Shown piece after piece: positions 42,499 to 51,280 of a stretch of 64,000 nt of DNA. Both the position numbers and the translations under genes were made by a program. How positions within the stretch are numbered: the stretch's first letter is position 1; every line of letters starts with the position of its first letter. Below the pieces are notes generated by a model. That model ran no database searches. It had not been told where the DNA came from and saw only the letters and a list, made by a program, of their open reading frames with translations. Source of the DNA: UBA2336 sp036787955 (GTDB taxonomy: Bacteria; Bacteroidota; Bacteroidia; Cytophagales; Cyclobacteriaceae); NCBI GenBank assembly GCA_036787955.1, contig DAIQOI010000001.1:423193-487192 (forward strand), written 5' to 3'.

Positions 42499-43364
42499 AA
42501 AACAGAAGTGTGTCCCGTTTGCTTTATGCGCATGTGGTAGATATGGGTGGCATACCGGTACGTCAGCCGCTGCCTTCGCAACAGGTAGACCAGGTTGATC
42601 CGTTTTTACTGCTTCACCATGCCGACCTTCAGGCACCTCGTCATATTGAGCCGCGCCATGCCGGCATCGGCCCCCATCCGCACCGCGGCTTTTCGCCTGT
42701 AACGTTCATTTTCAAAGGCGGTGTGCACCACCGCGATAGCCGAGGTAACAATAGTGTAATCTATGAAGGCGGAGCCCAGTGGATGAATGCCGGTCGTGGT
42801 ATCATACACAGCGAGCGCCCGCCTGCAGACATTCATGAACGCGGAGGCAGGCAGGAGCTCATTCAGCTTTGGATCAACACTCCGGCCGCACATAAAATGG
42901 ATCAGCCCATGTACTTTCCCGTAGCGGCAGAAGAAGTTCCTGAAACTCTTTCCCCTGACAAGCTTATCACCATCCGGCTGTTTGCAGGCGAGCTCATGGA
43001 TAAAAAAGGTCCTGCACCATCACAGACTGAAGTCATTGCAGCTACGATGCTGATAGAACCGCACGGCAGAGTTGAGATACCACTGCCAAGGGAACATAAT
43101 GTGATGTTGTATCTGCTGGATGGAGAAGTTAATATTGAAGATTACGGAAGAACAGAAGGGTTGCACCTGGTGGTTTTCAATACCGATGGTGACGGCATTA
43201 CAATTGAAGGGATTGAGCCAACGCGTGCTTTGTTGCTTAGCGGAAAACCACTTAATGAAGAAGTTGTATCATATGGACCATTTGTGATGAACACCCAAAC
43301 GCAGATACTGGAAGCCATGCGCGACTATCAGATGGGGAAAATGGGTGTGCTGATTGAAGATTAA
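42495..43364 (+). CDS. Pirin family protein, canonical type
   Basis: The 289-residue bicupin carries the classical pirin motif GIGPHPHRGFSPVTFIFKG (landmarks HPHRGFSPVTF), then VHHRDSRGNNSVIYEGGAQWM and GIIHSERP with the remaining metal ligands. It is longer than and distinct from the preceding YhaK-type pirin, so the pair is not a simple recent duplication. Pirins are iron-binding redox sensors or quercetin dioxygenases. Confidence 0.92.
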   Translation: MKNRSVSRLLYAHVVDMGGIPVRQPLPSQQVDQVDPFLLLHHADLQAPRHIEPRHAGIGPHPHRGFSPVTFIFKGGVHHRDSRGNNSVIYEGGAQWMNAGRGIIHSERPPADIHERGGRQELIQLWINTPAAHKMDQPMYFPVAAEEVPETLSPDKLITIRLFAGELMDKKGPAPSQTEVIAATMLIEPHGRVEIPLPREHNVMLYLLDGEVNIEDYGRTEGLHLVVFNTDGDGITIEGIEPTRALLLSGKPLNEEVVSYGPFVMNTQTQILEAMRDYQMGKMGVLIED

Positions 43365-43382
43365 ACCGTAAGTTTACAAGCG

Positions 43383-43985
43383 ATGAATCCATCTATGGAC
43401 AACCTGATTTCGTCCGATATTGAAGCACCGGTGATGGACGTGGTGCGCATTCGCAAAAGTTCGCGTGCCTTTGCCGGCAGGATGGTATCAGACGAAGTTA
43501 TCCGGTCGTTGTTTGAGGCAGCACGTTGGGCACCATCCAGTCGCAACGAACAGCCGTGGAAATATATATATGCCACCAAAGATCAAACTGATTTGTGGGA
43601 GCGCATTTTCAGCGCACTGACAGAAGGCAACAAGGTTTGGGTGCAGTATGCGCCCCTGCTCATCGTGAGCATGATGCGCAAGAGCTTTGCGCGCGATGGA
43701 TCGCACAACCCTACCGCAGCCTATGATTTGGGGTGCGCCAATGCTTTCCTTACACTGCAGGCCACGTTCATGGGTTTAAATGTACGCCAGATGGCGGGCT
43801 TCCATCCGCATAAACTCAAGGCATCTTTGCGTATTCCGGCCGATTATGAAGTTGTGTCGGTGATGGCAGTGGGCTATCCTGCACAGCCCGATATATTGCC
43901 TGCCGAGTTGCAGCAACGCGAGAACGCACCACGAACCCGGTACCGCCAGCCGGCTTTTGTAATGAATCAAATTTTTGACGATTGA
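43383..43985 (+). CDS. Nitroreductase family protein
   Basis: The 200-residue flavoenzyme has the FMN-binding RKSSRAFAGR start, the FEAARWAPSSRNEQPWKYIYA motif (landmarks APSSRNEQPW) and a C-terminal VMAVGYPAQ. It should reduce nitro compounds or quinones with NAD(P)H. It lies 18 bases after the second pirin and overlaps the OsmC start by one base. Confidence 0.9.
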   Translation: MNPSMDNLISSDIEAPVMDVVRIRKSSRAFAGRMVSDEVIRSLFEAARWAPSSRNEQPWKYIYATKDQTDLWERIFSALTEGNKVWVQYAPLLIVSMMRKSFARDGSHNPTAAYDLGCANAFLTLQATFMGLNVRQMAGFHPHKLKASLRIPADYEVVSVMAVGYPAQPDILPAELQQRENAPRTRYRQPAFVMNQIFDD

Positions 43986-44395
43986 TGGAAAACCAGGTAT
44001 TTACTGCCATAGCCGAGATAGGTAAAGCACATTATCTTACAAACCTCGCCAACACGCGGGGGCACGAACTGGTGGCCGATGAACCAGCGGATGTGGGCGG
44101 TACGGATAAGGGCCCGCGTCCCGGTGATTTTATACGCATGGGGCTTGCTGCCTGCACAGCCATTACCCTCCGCATGTATGCCGACCGCAAAAACTGGCCC
44201 GTGGAAAGGATAAAAGTGAAAGTGTCTAACGCACCGTTTGATGGACAAAAAACAGTTTTTCAAACCGAAATCGAAATAACCGGCTCAGTGGATGATGAAC
44301 AACGGGATCGTTTATTACAAATTGCCAAGCTGTGTCCGGTCCATAAAATGCTTACCAATCCAATAGAAACAGAAACTGTGCTGAGGGTTAACTGA
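43985..44395 (+). CDS. OsmC family protein
   Basis: The 136-residue protein has the two reactive cysteines of the OsmC/Ohr fold: one in MGLAACTAITLRMYA and one in AKLCPVHKML. These enzymes reduce organic hydroperoxides by thiol chemistry. The ATG uses the last base of the nitroreductase TGA (TGATG), so the genes are coupled. A TTG one codon upstream was not used. Confidence 0.9.
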   Translation: MENQVFTAIAEIGKAHYLTNLANTRGHELVADEPADVGGTDKGPRPGDFIRMGLAACTAITLRMYADRKNWPVERIKVKVSNAPFDGQKTVFQTEIEITGSVDDEQRDRLLQIAKLCPVHKMLTNPIETETVLRVN

Positions 44396-44424
44396 TCCGC
44401 CTTGCGGGTTAGCGTCATTTTGCC

Positions 44425-44432
44425 TATTTTTA
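44425..44432 (+). promoter_or_regulatory. Near-match -7 box (TATTTTTA) for the hypothetical lipoprotein
   Basis: TTTGCC-TATTTTTA lies 16 bases before the ATG at 44448 and differs from the cysteine desulfurase promoter only in the last base of the box. Confidence 0.35.
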
Positions 44433-44447
44433 AATTTACTGCAAGGC

Positions 44448-45548
44448 ATGTTGCGCTTATTTTTCCTGCTCGGGGTATTTACCATTTTTGGTTCCTGCAA
44501 CCCTGATGAGAGGGGGCATCTCATTCGCCAATATGAGCTGGTTTGGGAAACGAACCTCATGGATCGCTATGCGCAGCTCGAACCGCTGCCAGCGGTTATC
44601 CCTTCTTTTCGCTTTGTTTTTATTAATCCTGATGGCAGCGTGTACGTGCTTCATTCGCCAGCCGATTATTCCGAGGCCACCACAGTTACTTTGCTGAATA
44701 CCGAAGGAGAATTTGTGGGTGATATTACCCTGAATGGTGAATATGTTTTTGATATTGCTGAGAATGACGCAGGTTTCATGCAAACGCTGTCGCGGTCGGG
44801 GGAAGTTTACCTGATTAAAACATGGAATGAAAATCTGGGTGCGATCCCAACGAAAGTTCTACCGCAGCCCACCTATTTTCATCAGTTATTTATCCGAAAG
44901 AGTGCTTATTACGAGATCCGCTTCAATGCGGAGAACAGCTCGTACTCCCTGTCCAGGTTCAGCTTCAGTGATGTACCGGAATGGACTCGGCTGTTCAGCG
45001 ATTATGGAATTACCGGATATGCCGCACCCATATTTTTCCCGGAAAGCAATGACTTTATACTTGCCCGGAATAATGCCAGTTACGACAGCCTTTGTGTTGT
45101 TAAAGCAAACGGAGAGACAGGTGCCCCTTTGTGGTTGAAAAGGTTTTCGCTTGCTTCCCTGCATGCAACCAACCAGTTACCAAAGGTAATCCCTGCTGCT
45201 GATGGACATGTGCTGATTTTCAATAATTACCGTTACTGGGCAATTCCGCCAAATGGTTTAACCGTTTATTCCGGTAACATAGGCAACACCCAATCCATAC
45301 CCGAAAGTTTTGTAACACATTGCATTAGGGAAGATGATGGGGGATATTTACTTGCCACCACATTTGCACCAGAAGAAGGATGGGATGGTTTTCGTTTGAT
45401 AAAGACCGATCGGGGTTTTAATGTAGGCTGGACGGGCAATTTCCATCAGTCAGTTACAGGCTACCTTAGCGGTGTAGTCCGTCACGGCAACTTAACCGTA
45501 TGGCTCACTTCGAATGGCTACCTGTACGCCCTTCGGCCGGTGTTCTGA
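44448..45548 (+). CDS. Hypothetical lipoprotein with beta-propeller-like repeats
   Basis: The 366-residue protein has a lipobox (VFTIFGSC). The rest shows repeated short beta strands (PDGSVYVLHSP; VTLLNTEGEFVGDITL; GGYLLATTF) as in beta-propeller sheets, with no catalytic motif that I recognise. It is probably surface or periplasmic. It converges on the M1 peptidase with one base between the stops. Confidence 0.7.
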   Translation: MLRLFFLLGVFTIFGSCNPDERGHLIRQYELVWETNLMDRYAQLEPLPAVIPSFRFVFINPDGSVYVLHSPADYSEATTVTLLNTEGEFVGDITLNGEYVFDIAENDAGFMQTLSRSGEVYLIKTWNENLGAIPTKVLPQPTYFHQLFIRKSAYYEIRFNAENSSYSLSRFSFSDVPEWTRLFSDYGITGYAAPIFFPESNDFILARNNASYDSLCVVKANGETGAPLWLKRFSLASLHATNQLPKVIPAADGHVLIFNNYRYWAIPPNGLTVYSGNIGNTQSIPESFVTHCIREDDGGYLLATTFAPEEGWDGFRLIKTDRGFNVGWTGNFHQSVTGYLSGVVRHGNLTVWLTSNGYLYALRPVF

Positions 45549-45549
45549 C

Positions 45550-47148
45550 TCATTCCACAATCACACGCTTCAGATAAAACCCTTCCGGATCAACCTGCGG
45601 CAGCGTATCGCTGATAACCTGTTTCGGGTTTTTACCAATCATCATTCGTTGCTTACCGGAAGAGGTTATTACATCAACAGGGATTTCGTCATCGAGATTC
45701 AGCAGGCTGATGCGGTACTGCCGATCGCCAGTGCGCACCAGGCTAATTTCCAGCTTATGCGTAGTACGCAGGTACAGGTCGAATAAGGGCTTCAGGCTTT
45801 TTCCATACGCGGCACTGAACAACGCCTCCACCTCACCGGTAGTTACGGTGTTGGGCGATACATAGTTTGGATCGGTAGCCAGTTTTTTTAGGGTGAGAAA
45901 GAATACCTCATCGCCCAGTATGTAACGCAGGGTATGCATGAAAAAAGCACCTTTGCCGTAGATGTCGCTGTGGTAAGCCTGATCGGTATCAATGGCTTCG
46001 CCCTGCACGATGGGCAGTTTATTTTGTGCATTCCATGCATGGCGTTGCATGGCCTGCAGGTAGGCTTCACGGCCTCCTTTTTCTTCCAGGTGCAGGGCAT
46101 CGGCAAATGAGCAGATGCCTTCCTGTATCCACATGTGGGCCCAGTCGCGGTTGGTGATTTTGTTGGCCCACCATTCGTGCCCGAACTCATGCACCAGCAG
46201 CCAGTCGTGATCACGGCCCCCCACTTTCGTGTACCTGAACTTGTTGCCGTAGGCATTGAGTGTCTGATGCTCCATGCCCAGGTGCGGGGTTTCGCATATC
46301 CCAATCTTTTCCTTCACCCAAGGGTATTCGCCAAAATATTTTTCCAGTATGCGACAGGATTCTTCCAGTAAGGTTAAAAGGCTTTGTGCTTTGTCTTCAT
46401 TTTCTTCCAGCACGTACATGTCCATAGGCACCGTGTTGCCGGCAATGGTGGTGTAAGGACGGCTTACTTTTTTGAATTTGCCGATGTTGAACACCAGGCA
46501 GTAGTTGCTGATGGGGTAGCGCGTGCGCCAGTGAAAAGTGGTAAGGTTGCCTTTGGTTTTCTGACTGATGAGCAATCCGGGGCCAGCGACCACCAGTCCT
46601 TTGGGCACGGTGATGATCAGATCAGCGCCCTCATCGGGCTCATCGCTGGGATGATCTTTGCACGGAAAGAAAATTTTGCCACCCTCGTTCTGGCAGGTGA
46701 TGGCCACCCACGGATTGCCGCGGCTGTCTTTTTCCCATTGAAAGCCCCCTACCCACGGCGGGCGTTCGGCTATGCCCGGCTTACCGTTGTAGTAAATGCG
46801 CACGGTTTGGTTATTCAGGTTGCGCAGGTTCAGATGTTGTGTTTCAATTTTCAGCAGATCATCATCGGTATGTTCAAAGCGTGAAGTTTTGTTATTGACC
46901 AGTACACGACTTACGGAAAGTCCTTTCCAGAAATCCAGCAGGATAACTGATGGCATCTGTGCATAATTGATTCGTATCTCGGTATAGCCTGAGATGGCCT
47001 GATTGGCAGGATCAACTTCCAGTGCAAGGGTATAGTGGCGCACATCCATAATGGCTTGTTCCGGCTTGAGCGGGCCGCCCGATCGCAGGTTTTGTGCATG
47101 AAGAACTACCGGTATGCAAACAATCAGACCTGTCAGAAATTTTCGCAT
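45550..47148 (-). CDS. M1 family metallopeptidase, secreted
   Basis: The 532-residue zinc aminopeptidase-like protein has a signal peptide (LTGLIVCIPVVLHAQ), the beta-saddle N-terminal domain, the substrate-binding LGMEHQTLNAYG (a GAMEN relative), and the zinc site HEFGHEWW with the third ligand in WIQEG. It lacks the long C-terminal helical domain of large M1 enzymes. It should remove N-terminal residues from peptides outside the cytoplasm. It is the last gene of a three-gene minus-strand unit; the upstream stop is 6 bases away. Confidence 0.93.
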   Translation of the reverse strand: MRKFLTGLIVCIPVVLHAQNLRSGGPLKPEQAIMDVRHYTLALEVDPANQAISGYTEIRINYAQMPSVILLDFWKGLSVSRVLVNNKTSRFEHTDDDLLKIETQHLNLRNLNNQTVRIYYNGKPGIAERPPWVGGFQWEKDSRGNPWVAITCQNEGGKIFFPCKDHPSDEPDEGADLIITVPKGLVVAGPGLLISQKTKGNLTTFHWRTRYPISNYCLVFNIGKFKKVSRPYTTIAGNTVPMDMYVLEENEDKAQSLLTLLEESCRILEKYFGEYPWVKEKIGICETPHLGMEHQTLNAYGNKFRYTKVGGRDHDWLLVHEFGHEWWANKITNRDWAHMWIQEGICSFADALHLEEKGGREAYLQAMQRHAWNAQNKLPIVQGEAIDTDQAYHSDIYGKGAFFMHTLRYILGDEVFFLTLKKLATDPNYVSPNTVTTGEVEALFSAAYGKSLKPLFDLYLRTTHKLEISLVRTGDRQYRISLLNLDDEIPVDVITSSGKQRMMIGKNPKQVISDTLPQVDPEGFYLKRVIVE

Positions 47149-47154
47149 GGCTGT

Positions 47155-48444
47155 TTACTTTTCAAATTCAATGATAAATTCCGAGCTGTACTCATTGGCT
47201 TCGCTGTCTTTTACAAACAGGCGTGCACGCTTACCCAGTTTCAGGCAGGTATTTTTGTTTTGAATATCCTCGGGGGTATTCAGGGGTTGTAATGACGGGT
47301 ACCATAACACCCTGCCTGGTTTACTAATGAGCAGTTGTGGTTTGGTCCATTGCAGGGCGTTATCGCCCGCGCCCAGGTCGGCATGTGGGTTAAAAGAGAT
47401 GTAGATGTTGCTGCCTCGCCACATAGGCTCTTCCACTTTGGCCATGAGCATTACCCAGCAGTTGAGGTAGTAGTTCCAGCTTACCGATGGCCCCCAGTAG
47501 TATTGTTTGGCCTGTGAGGCAGCGCCTCCGCCTTCTTCCATAGGAATTTGCAAGGCTGGTATAGGCTTGCCGGCACCGTTGTGCGGGGCATTGAAGCCGG
47601 TGCCATCCCAGCGCCTGGCCTTCCCTTCCGGATTGTCCAGGTCGGTGAGTTTGATGCGGGCTACGCTGATGCACTGATGTGCCCACTCTTTTGTTTCATC
47701 GTAGCTGGCCGAATCATACTTTTCCGGATAGCTGTATTCGCCATAAAACAAATACAGGTAATCGCCACTGGCTACAGCCGAGGGGTCGCCCACGCCACCG
47801 GCAAAAGTGAGCGATATGTTATGCGGTTTGCGGATCATCCGGTCGTTTAAATCTTCAATGAAAATGCCGCGGTCTTCCCAGCTTTTTCCGCCATCGGTCG
47901 ATTTCATGATGCCGATGCGGCACACGGCTGCTGCAGACTCAGGGCCCCGCAAGCCCTGAGGCCAATTGTCATCGGTATAACCTATACCTGTGGATGGATC
48001 ATAGGGCAGTGTTTCGGGATAGTTTTCATTATGATAGATGCCATACAAGGTTTTACCGGAAGGGTCGCGCACATCCTGGTACATGGTTTCGAACCACACG
48101 GCCCCGTGCAGGCCGGGCATACCGGGTGGGGCATTGGGCGGCAGTTTCGGACTGATGAAGCGGTTGTGAGGGGTAAGAAACACTTCATCGGCATGGCGGC
48201 CATCGGCATACTTCAGTTCGAGGGCCTCGCCCCATACGGGGTCTTCGCCATATTTACCCGGAAAGATGCGCAGCGTGTCGCCTACCCAGGCTTCGGCCAT
48301 GTTGCAGTCAACGAATGAATTGAAGACAAACCGTTCGGAAGGAACGAGTTTAAAGGAAGGATTAAAAGATTTTTCTTTCTTCCCACATGCTGACTGGAGA
48401 AAACAAAAGCATATGAGCAAGACTATACCAGTAAATGGTTTCAT
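47155..48444 (-). CDS. Lipoprotein with sialidase/GH43-like propeller signature
   Basis: The 429-residue protein starts at MKPFTG with a lipobox (CFLQSAC). It contains an Asp-box-like motif (IMKSTDGGKSWEDRG) and GGVGDPSAVASGDYLYLFYGEY, typical of five- or six-bladed propeller glycoside hydrolases or carbohydrate-binding proteins of the DUF4185/GH43 kind. No catalytic residues can be assigned. The frame extends 11 codons upstream into the neighbour; the chosen ATG overlaps the upstream stop by 4 bases (ATGA). Confidence 0.72.
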   Translation of the reverse strand: MKPFTGIVLLICFCFLQSACGKKEKSFNPSFKLVPSERFVFNSFVDCNMAEAWVGDTLRIFPGKYGEDPVWGEALELKYADGRHADEVFLTPHNRFISPKLPPNAPPGMPGLHGAVWFETMYQDVRDPSGKTLYGIYHNENYPETLPYDPSTGIGYTDDNWPQGLRGPESAAAVCRIGIMKSTDGGKSWEDRGIFIEDLNDRMIRKPHNISLTFAGGVGDPSAVASGDYLYLFYGEYSYPEKYDSASYDETKEWAHQCISVARIKLTDLDNPEGKARRWDGTGFNAPHNGAGKPIPALQIPMEEGGGAASQAKQYYWGPSVSWNYYLNCWVMLMAKVEEPMWRGSNIYISFNPHADLGAGDNALQWTKPQLLISKPGRVLWYPSLQPLNTPEDIQNKNTCLKLGKRARLFVKDSEANEYSSEFIIEFEK

Positions 48445-49103
48445 GCCAACAGGTATTCTTTTTTCAACAGGGGGCAAATCTTATAGCGTTCATCGTGGGT
48501 ATCCTCATACACTGCTTCGAGCAGTTCATAAACGTGTTTGATGCCGATGCGTTTGCACCATTCAAAAGGCCCGTAGGGGTAGTTCGTGCCCAGTTTCATG
48601 GCCTGATCAATGTCTTCGCGCGAGGCAGTACCTTCCTGGGCAGTGTAGTAGGCTTCGTTGATGATCATGCCCACAATGCGCGGTGTTACCATACCCACGC
48701 GATCATCAACCAGCAGGTAGGCGGTGTTCAGTTTCTGGCATATTTCATCGAGCTTTGGCCGGTCAGAATCGTTCAGCACACTTACTTCCAGCACTTCGCG
48801 GTTCACAAAGGTGGGCAGGCCATTAAAGCCGAATAACCGGGCTCTTATGCTATGGTCGGAAAGATTGGATAATTCGGCCAGGGAAATTTTAGCGGTGTTT
48901 ACAAATACAGTGGTATCGGCTTTGTCGGCATAAATCTCCACCTGAAAAGGCTCTTCATCGAGGATAAAATCAAAGATCAAGTCACTGCCGGAAACAAAGC
49001 GTTCGGCCTGGCGGTGGTCTTTTTCCAGAATATAGCGGTGATCACCGAATTTAGCTCGGCATTCGCTGAGATGCTCTTCTTCTCCGATAACCAGGATCTG
49101 CAT
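48441..49103 (-). CDS. 3-hydroxyacyl-CoA dehydrogenase-like protein with degenerate Rossmann half
   Basis: The 220-residue protein ends with a good 3HCDH C-terminal domain (VDDRVGMVTPRIVGMIINEAYY in part; MKLGTNYPYGPFEWCKRIG). The N-terminal half (QILVIGEEEHLSECRAKFG) keeps a beta-alpha start but lacks the GxGxxG nucleotide loop and is about 70 residues shorter than in active enzymes. It may bind CoA or act as a partner without redox activity. The frame continues 27 codons upstream, but ATG 49103 gives the natural beta strand start. Confidence 0.8.
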   Translation of the reverse strand: MQILVIGEEEHLSECRAKFGDHRYILEKDHRQAERFVSGSDLIFDFILDEEPFQVEIYADKADTTVFVNTAKISLAELSNLSDHSIRARLFGFNGLPTFVNREVLEVSVLNDSDRPKLDEICQKLNTAYLLVDDRVGMVTPRIVGMIINEAYYTAQEGTASREDIDQAMKLGTNYPYGPFEWCKRIGIKHVYELLEAVYEDTHDERYKICPLLKKEYLLA

Positions 49104-49167
49104 GTGTGTGTGGGTTGGTTTTTCTATTTTGCAACGGTTACGAAGATAAATTTTAAAACGAATACAT

Positions 49168-49548
49168 ATGGCAAAGCAGGTCATTTATTCCGCGAACGCA
49201 CCCGAGTCCATTGGTCCGTACAGCCAGGCCATCCGCAACGGCCACATGCTTTTTATAAGCGGTCAGATAGCCATTCGCAAACCCGAAGGAACAATGATAA
49301 CCGGAAGTATTGAAGAAGAAACCGAACAGGTGATGCAGAACCTGAAGAGTATATTGGAGGCTGCCGGTATGGATTTTTCGCATGTGGTGAAGAGCACCAT
49401 TTTCCTGAAAGACATGAACCACTTTCCGGTGGTGAATGAAGTGTACGGAAAGTATTTTCCAAACAATCCGCCAGCCCGTGAAACGGTAGAGGTAAGCCGG
49501 TTGCCCAAGGATGCAAACGTGGAAATATCCTGTATTGCAATCGGGTAG
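49168..49548 (+). CDS. ridA: RidA family reactive intermediate deaminase
   Basis: The 126-residue protein has the RidA/YjgF signature: SIGPYSQAI, LFISGQIAI, and the catalytic Arg region PARETVEVSRLPKDANVEI. It hydrolyses reactive enamines and imines made by PLP enzymes, several of which are in this window. It is divergent from the hydroxyacyl-CoA dehydrogenase-like gene and abuts the end of glnS with no gap. Confidence 0.95.
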   Translation: MAKQVIYSANAPESIGPYSQAIRNGHMLFISGQIAIRKPEGTMITGSIEEETEQVMQNLKSILEAAGMDFSHVVKSTIFLKDMNHFPVVNEVYGKYFPNNPPARETVEVSRLPKDANVEISCIAIG

Positions 49549-51216
49549 TTATTTTCCCGCTTCTTTGGCCCAGGTATCTTTCAGGGTAACTGTGCGGTTA
49601 AACACGGTTTTGCCCGGAACAGAATCCGGGTCCATCACAAAATAGCCTTTGCGCAGGAACTGATAATGGGCTTTGGGGTCTGGTTCGGCCAGTGACGGCT
49701 CGGCCCATGCCTGTGGCAGTATGTGCAGTGAGTCGGGATTGAGATACTCTTTAAAGTCGCCTTCAGCATCCGAAAGGTCGGCTACCTTAAACAACCGATC
49801 GTAGAGCCTAACTTCTACCGGCACCGCATGGGCGGTGCTTACCCAGTGCAATGTGCCCTTTACCACGATGCCCGAAGTGTCGGCACCGCTTTTACTTTCG
49901 GGCAGGTAGGAACAATGTAATGCTGTGATTTTTCCGGATGCGTCTTTGATTACTTCATCGCACCGGATGATGTAAGCGCTTTTCAGGCGTACCATCTGGC
50001 CGGGTGCCAGGCGGAAATATTTTTTGGGTGGGTTTTCCATGAAGTCGTCCGACTCAATATACAGCTCGCGCGAGAAGGGTATCTCCCGATGCCCTGCCGA
50101 CTCATCTTCAGGATTATTTTCGGTAGTGAGCCATTCGGTTTTCCCTTCCGGATAGTTGGTCAGGATAACCTTTATCGGATCGAATACCACCATTCTGCGC
50201 AGTGCAATTTTATTCAGGTGTTCGCGCACGCAGAATTCGAGCAGCCCGACATCAATGAGGTTGTCACGTTTAGCCACGCCTACGCGGTCGCAAAACTCGC
50301 GAATACTTTCGGGCGTGTAGCCGCGCCTGCGCATACCGCTAAGGGTGGGCATACGCGGATCGTCCCAGCCGTTTACGTGCTTTTCGTTTACCAGCTGCAG
50401 CAGTTTGCGCTTGCTCATCACTGTGTAAGTCATGTTGAGGCGTGCAAACTCGTACTGTTTGGAGGGGAAGATCTCCAGTTTTTCAATCAGCCAGTCGTAC
50501 AACTCGCGGTGGGGGGCAAATTCCAGCGTGCAGATGCTATGTGTCACGCCCTCGATCGAGTCGCTCTGGCCGTGTGCAAAGTCGTACATGGGGTAGATGC
50601 ACCATTTGTTGCCGGTGCGGTGGTGGTGTGCATGCTTAATGCGGTACAGAATCGGGTCGCGCATGTGCATGTTGGGATGGGCCATATCGATTTTGGCGCG
50701 CAGCACCTTTTCACCGTCCCGGTACTTGCCTTGGCGCATCTCGGCAAACAGTTTCAGGTTTTCTTCAACGGGGCGGTTGCGGTAAGGGCTGTTGGTGCCG
50801 GGCTCGGTGGGTGTACCCTTCTGGCGGGCAATCTCTTCGCTGGTGCTGTCGTCCACGTAAGCCAGCCCTTTTTTAATCAGCCTGACGGCAAACTCATAGA
50901 GTTGTTCAAAATAGTCAGAGGCATAGAGCTCATTTTTCCACTGGAACCCCAGCCAGCGGATGTCGTTCTTTATGCTTTCTACGTACTCAACATCCTCGGT
51001 AACGGGGTTGGTGTCGTCAAAACGAAGGTTGGTGTAGCCGCCATATTTCTGTGCCAGCCCGAAGTTGAGGCAGATGGACTTGGCATGTCCTACGTGAAGG
51101 TAGCCGTTAGGTTCGGGCGGAAACCGGGTGATGATTTGCTTATACCTACCGGCCTTCAGGTCGTTTTCAATAATTTCTTCCAGAAAGTTCAGGCTCTTTT
51201 CTTCGCTCATGGCCAT
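49549..51216 (-). CDS. glnS: Glutaminyl-tRNA synthetase
   Basis: The 555-residue class I enzyme has RFPPEPNGYLHVGHAKSI with the HIGH motif (HVGH), DDTNP, the KMSKS equivalent VMSKRKLL and the C-terminal anticodon-binding beta barrels. Its presence means that Gln-tRNA need not be made by transamidation. A second in-frame ATG is two codons downstream. A -7 box lies about 10 bases before the start. Confidence 0.97.
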   Translation of the reverse strand: MAMSEEKSLNFLEEIIENDLKAGRYKQIITRFPPEPNGYLHVGHAKSICLNFGLAQKYGGYTNLRFDDTNPVTEDVEYVESIKNDIRWLGFQWKNELYASDYFEQLYEFAVRLIKKGLAYVDDSTSEEIARQKGTPTEPGTNSPYRNRPVEENLKLFAEMRQGKYRDGEKVLRAKIDMAHPNMHMRDPILYRIKHAHHHRTGNKWCIYPMYDFAHGQSDSIEGVTHSICTLEFAPHRELYDWLIEKLEIFPSKQYEFARLNMTYTVMSKRKLLQLVNEKHVNGWDDPRMPTLSGMRRRGYTPESIREFCDRVGVAKRDNLIDVGLLEFCVREHLNKIALRRMVVFDPIKVILTNYPEGKTEWLTTENNPEDESAGHREIPFSRELYIESDDFMENPPKKYFRLAPGQMVRLKSAYIIRCDEVIKDASGKITALHCSYLPESKSGADTSGIVVKGTLHWVSTAHAVPVEVRLYDRLFKVADLSDAEGDFKEYLNPDSLHILPQAWAEPSLAEPDPKAHYQFLRKGYFVMDPDSVPGKTVFNRTVTLKDTWAKEAGK

Positions 51217-51226
51217 GGGAAAAGCA

Positions 51227-51234
51227 CAAAGGTA
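51227..51234 (-). promoter_or_regulatory. -7 box (TACCTTTG) for glnS
   Basis: On the minus strand TACCTTTG ends 10 bases before the glnS ATG, implying a leader of only a few bases. Confidence 0.55.
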
Positions 51235-51268
51235 ATATTCGGGGCGGCAGTAAATCTAATACATCGGT

Positions 51269-51276
51269 TAACTTTG
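51269..51276 (+). promoter_or_regulatory. -7 box (TAACTTTG) for gltX
   Basis: TAACTTTG ends only 4 bases before the gltX ATG, so the mRNA would start at or beside the start codon. It is divergent from the glnS box across 34 bases. Confidence 0.55.
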
Positions 51277-51280
51277 CCGC

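Noticed and set aside
48441..49184. Longer start for the hydroxyacyl-CoA dehydrogenase-like gene
   Set aside because: The extra 27 residues are basic and aromatic without pattern and overlap the ridA start region; ATG 49103 begins directly at the first beta strand.
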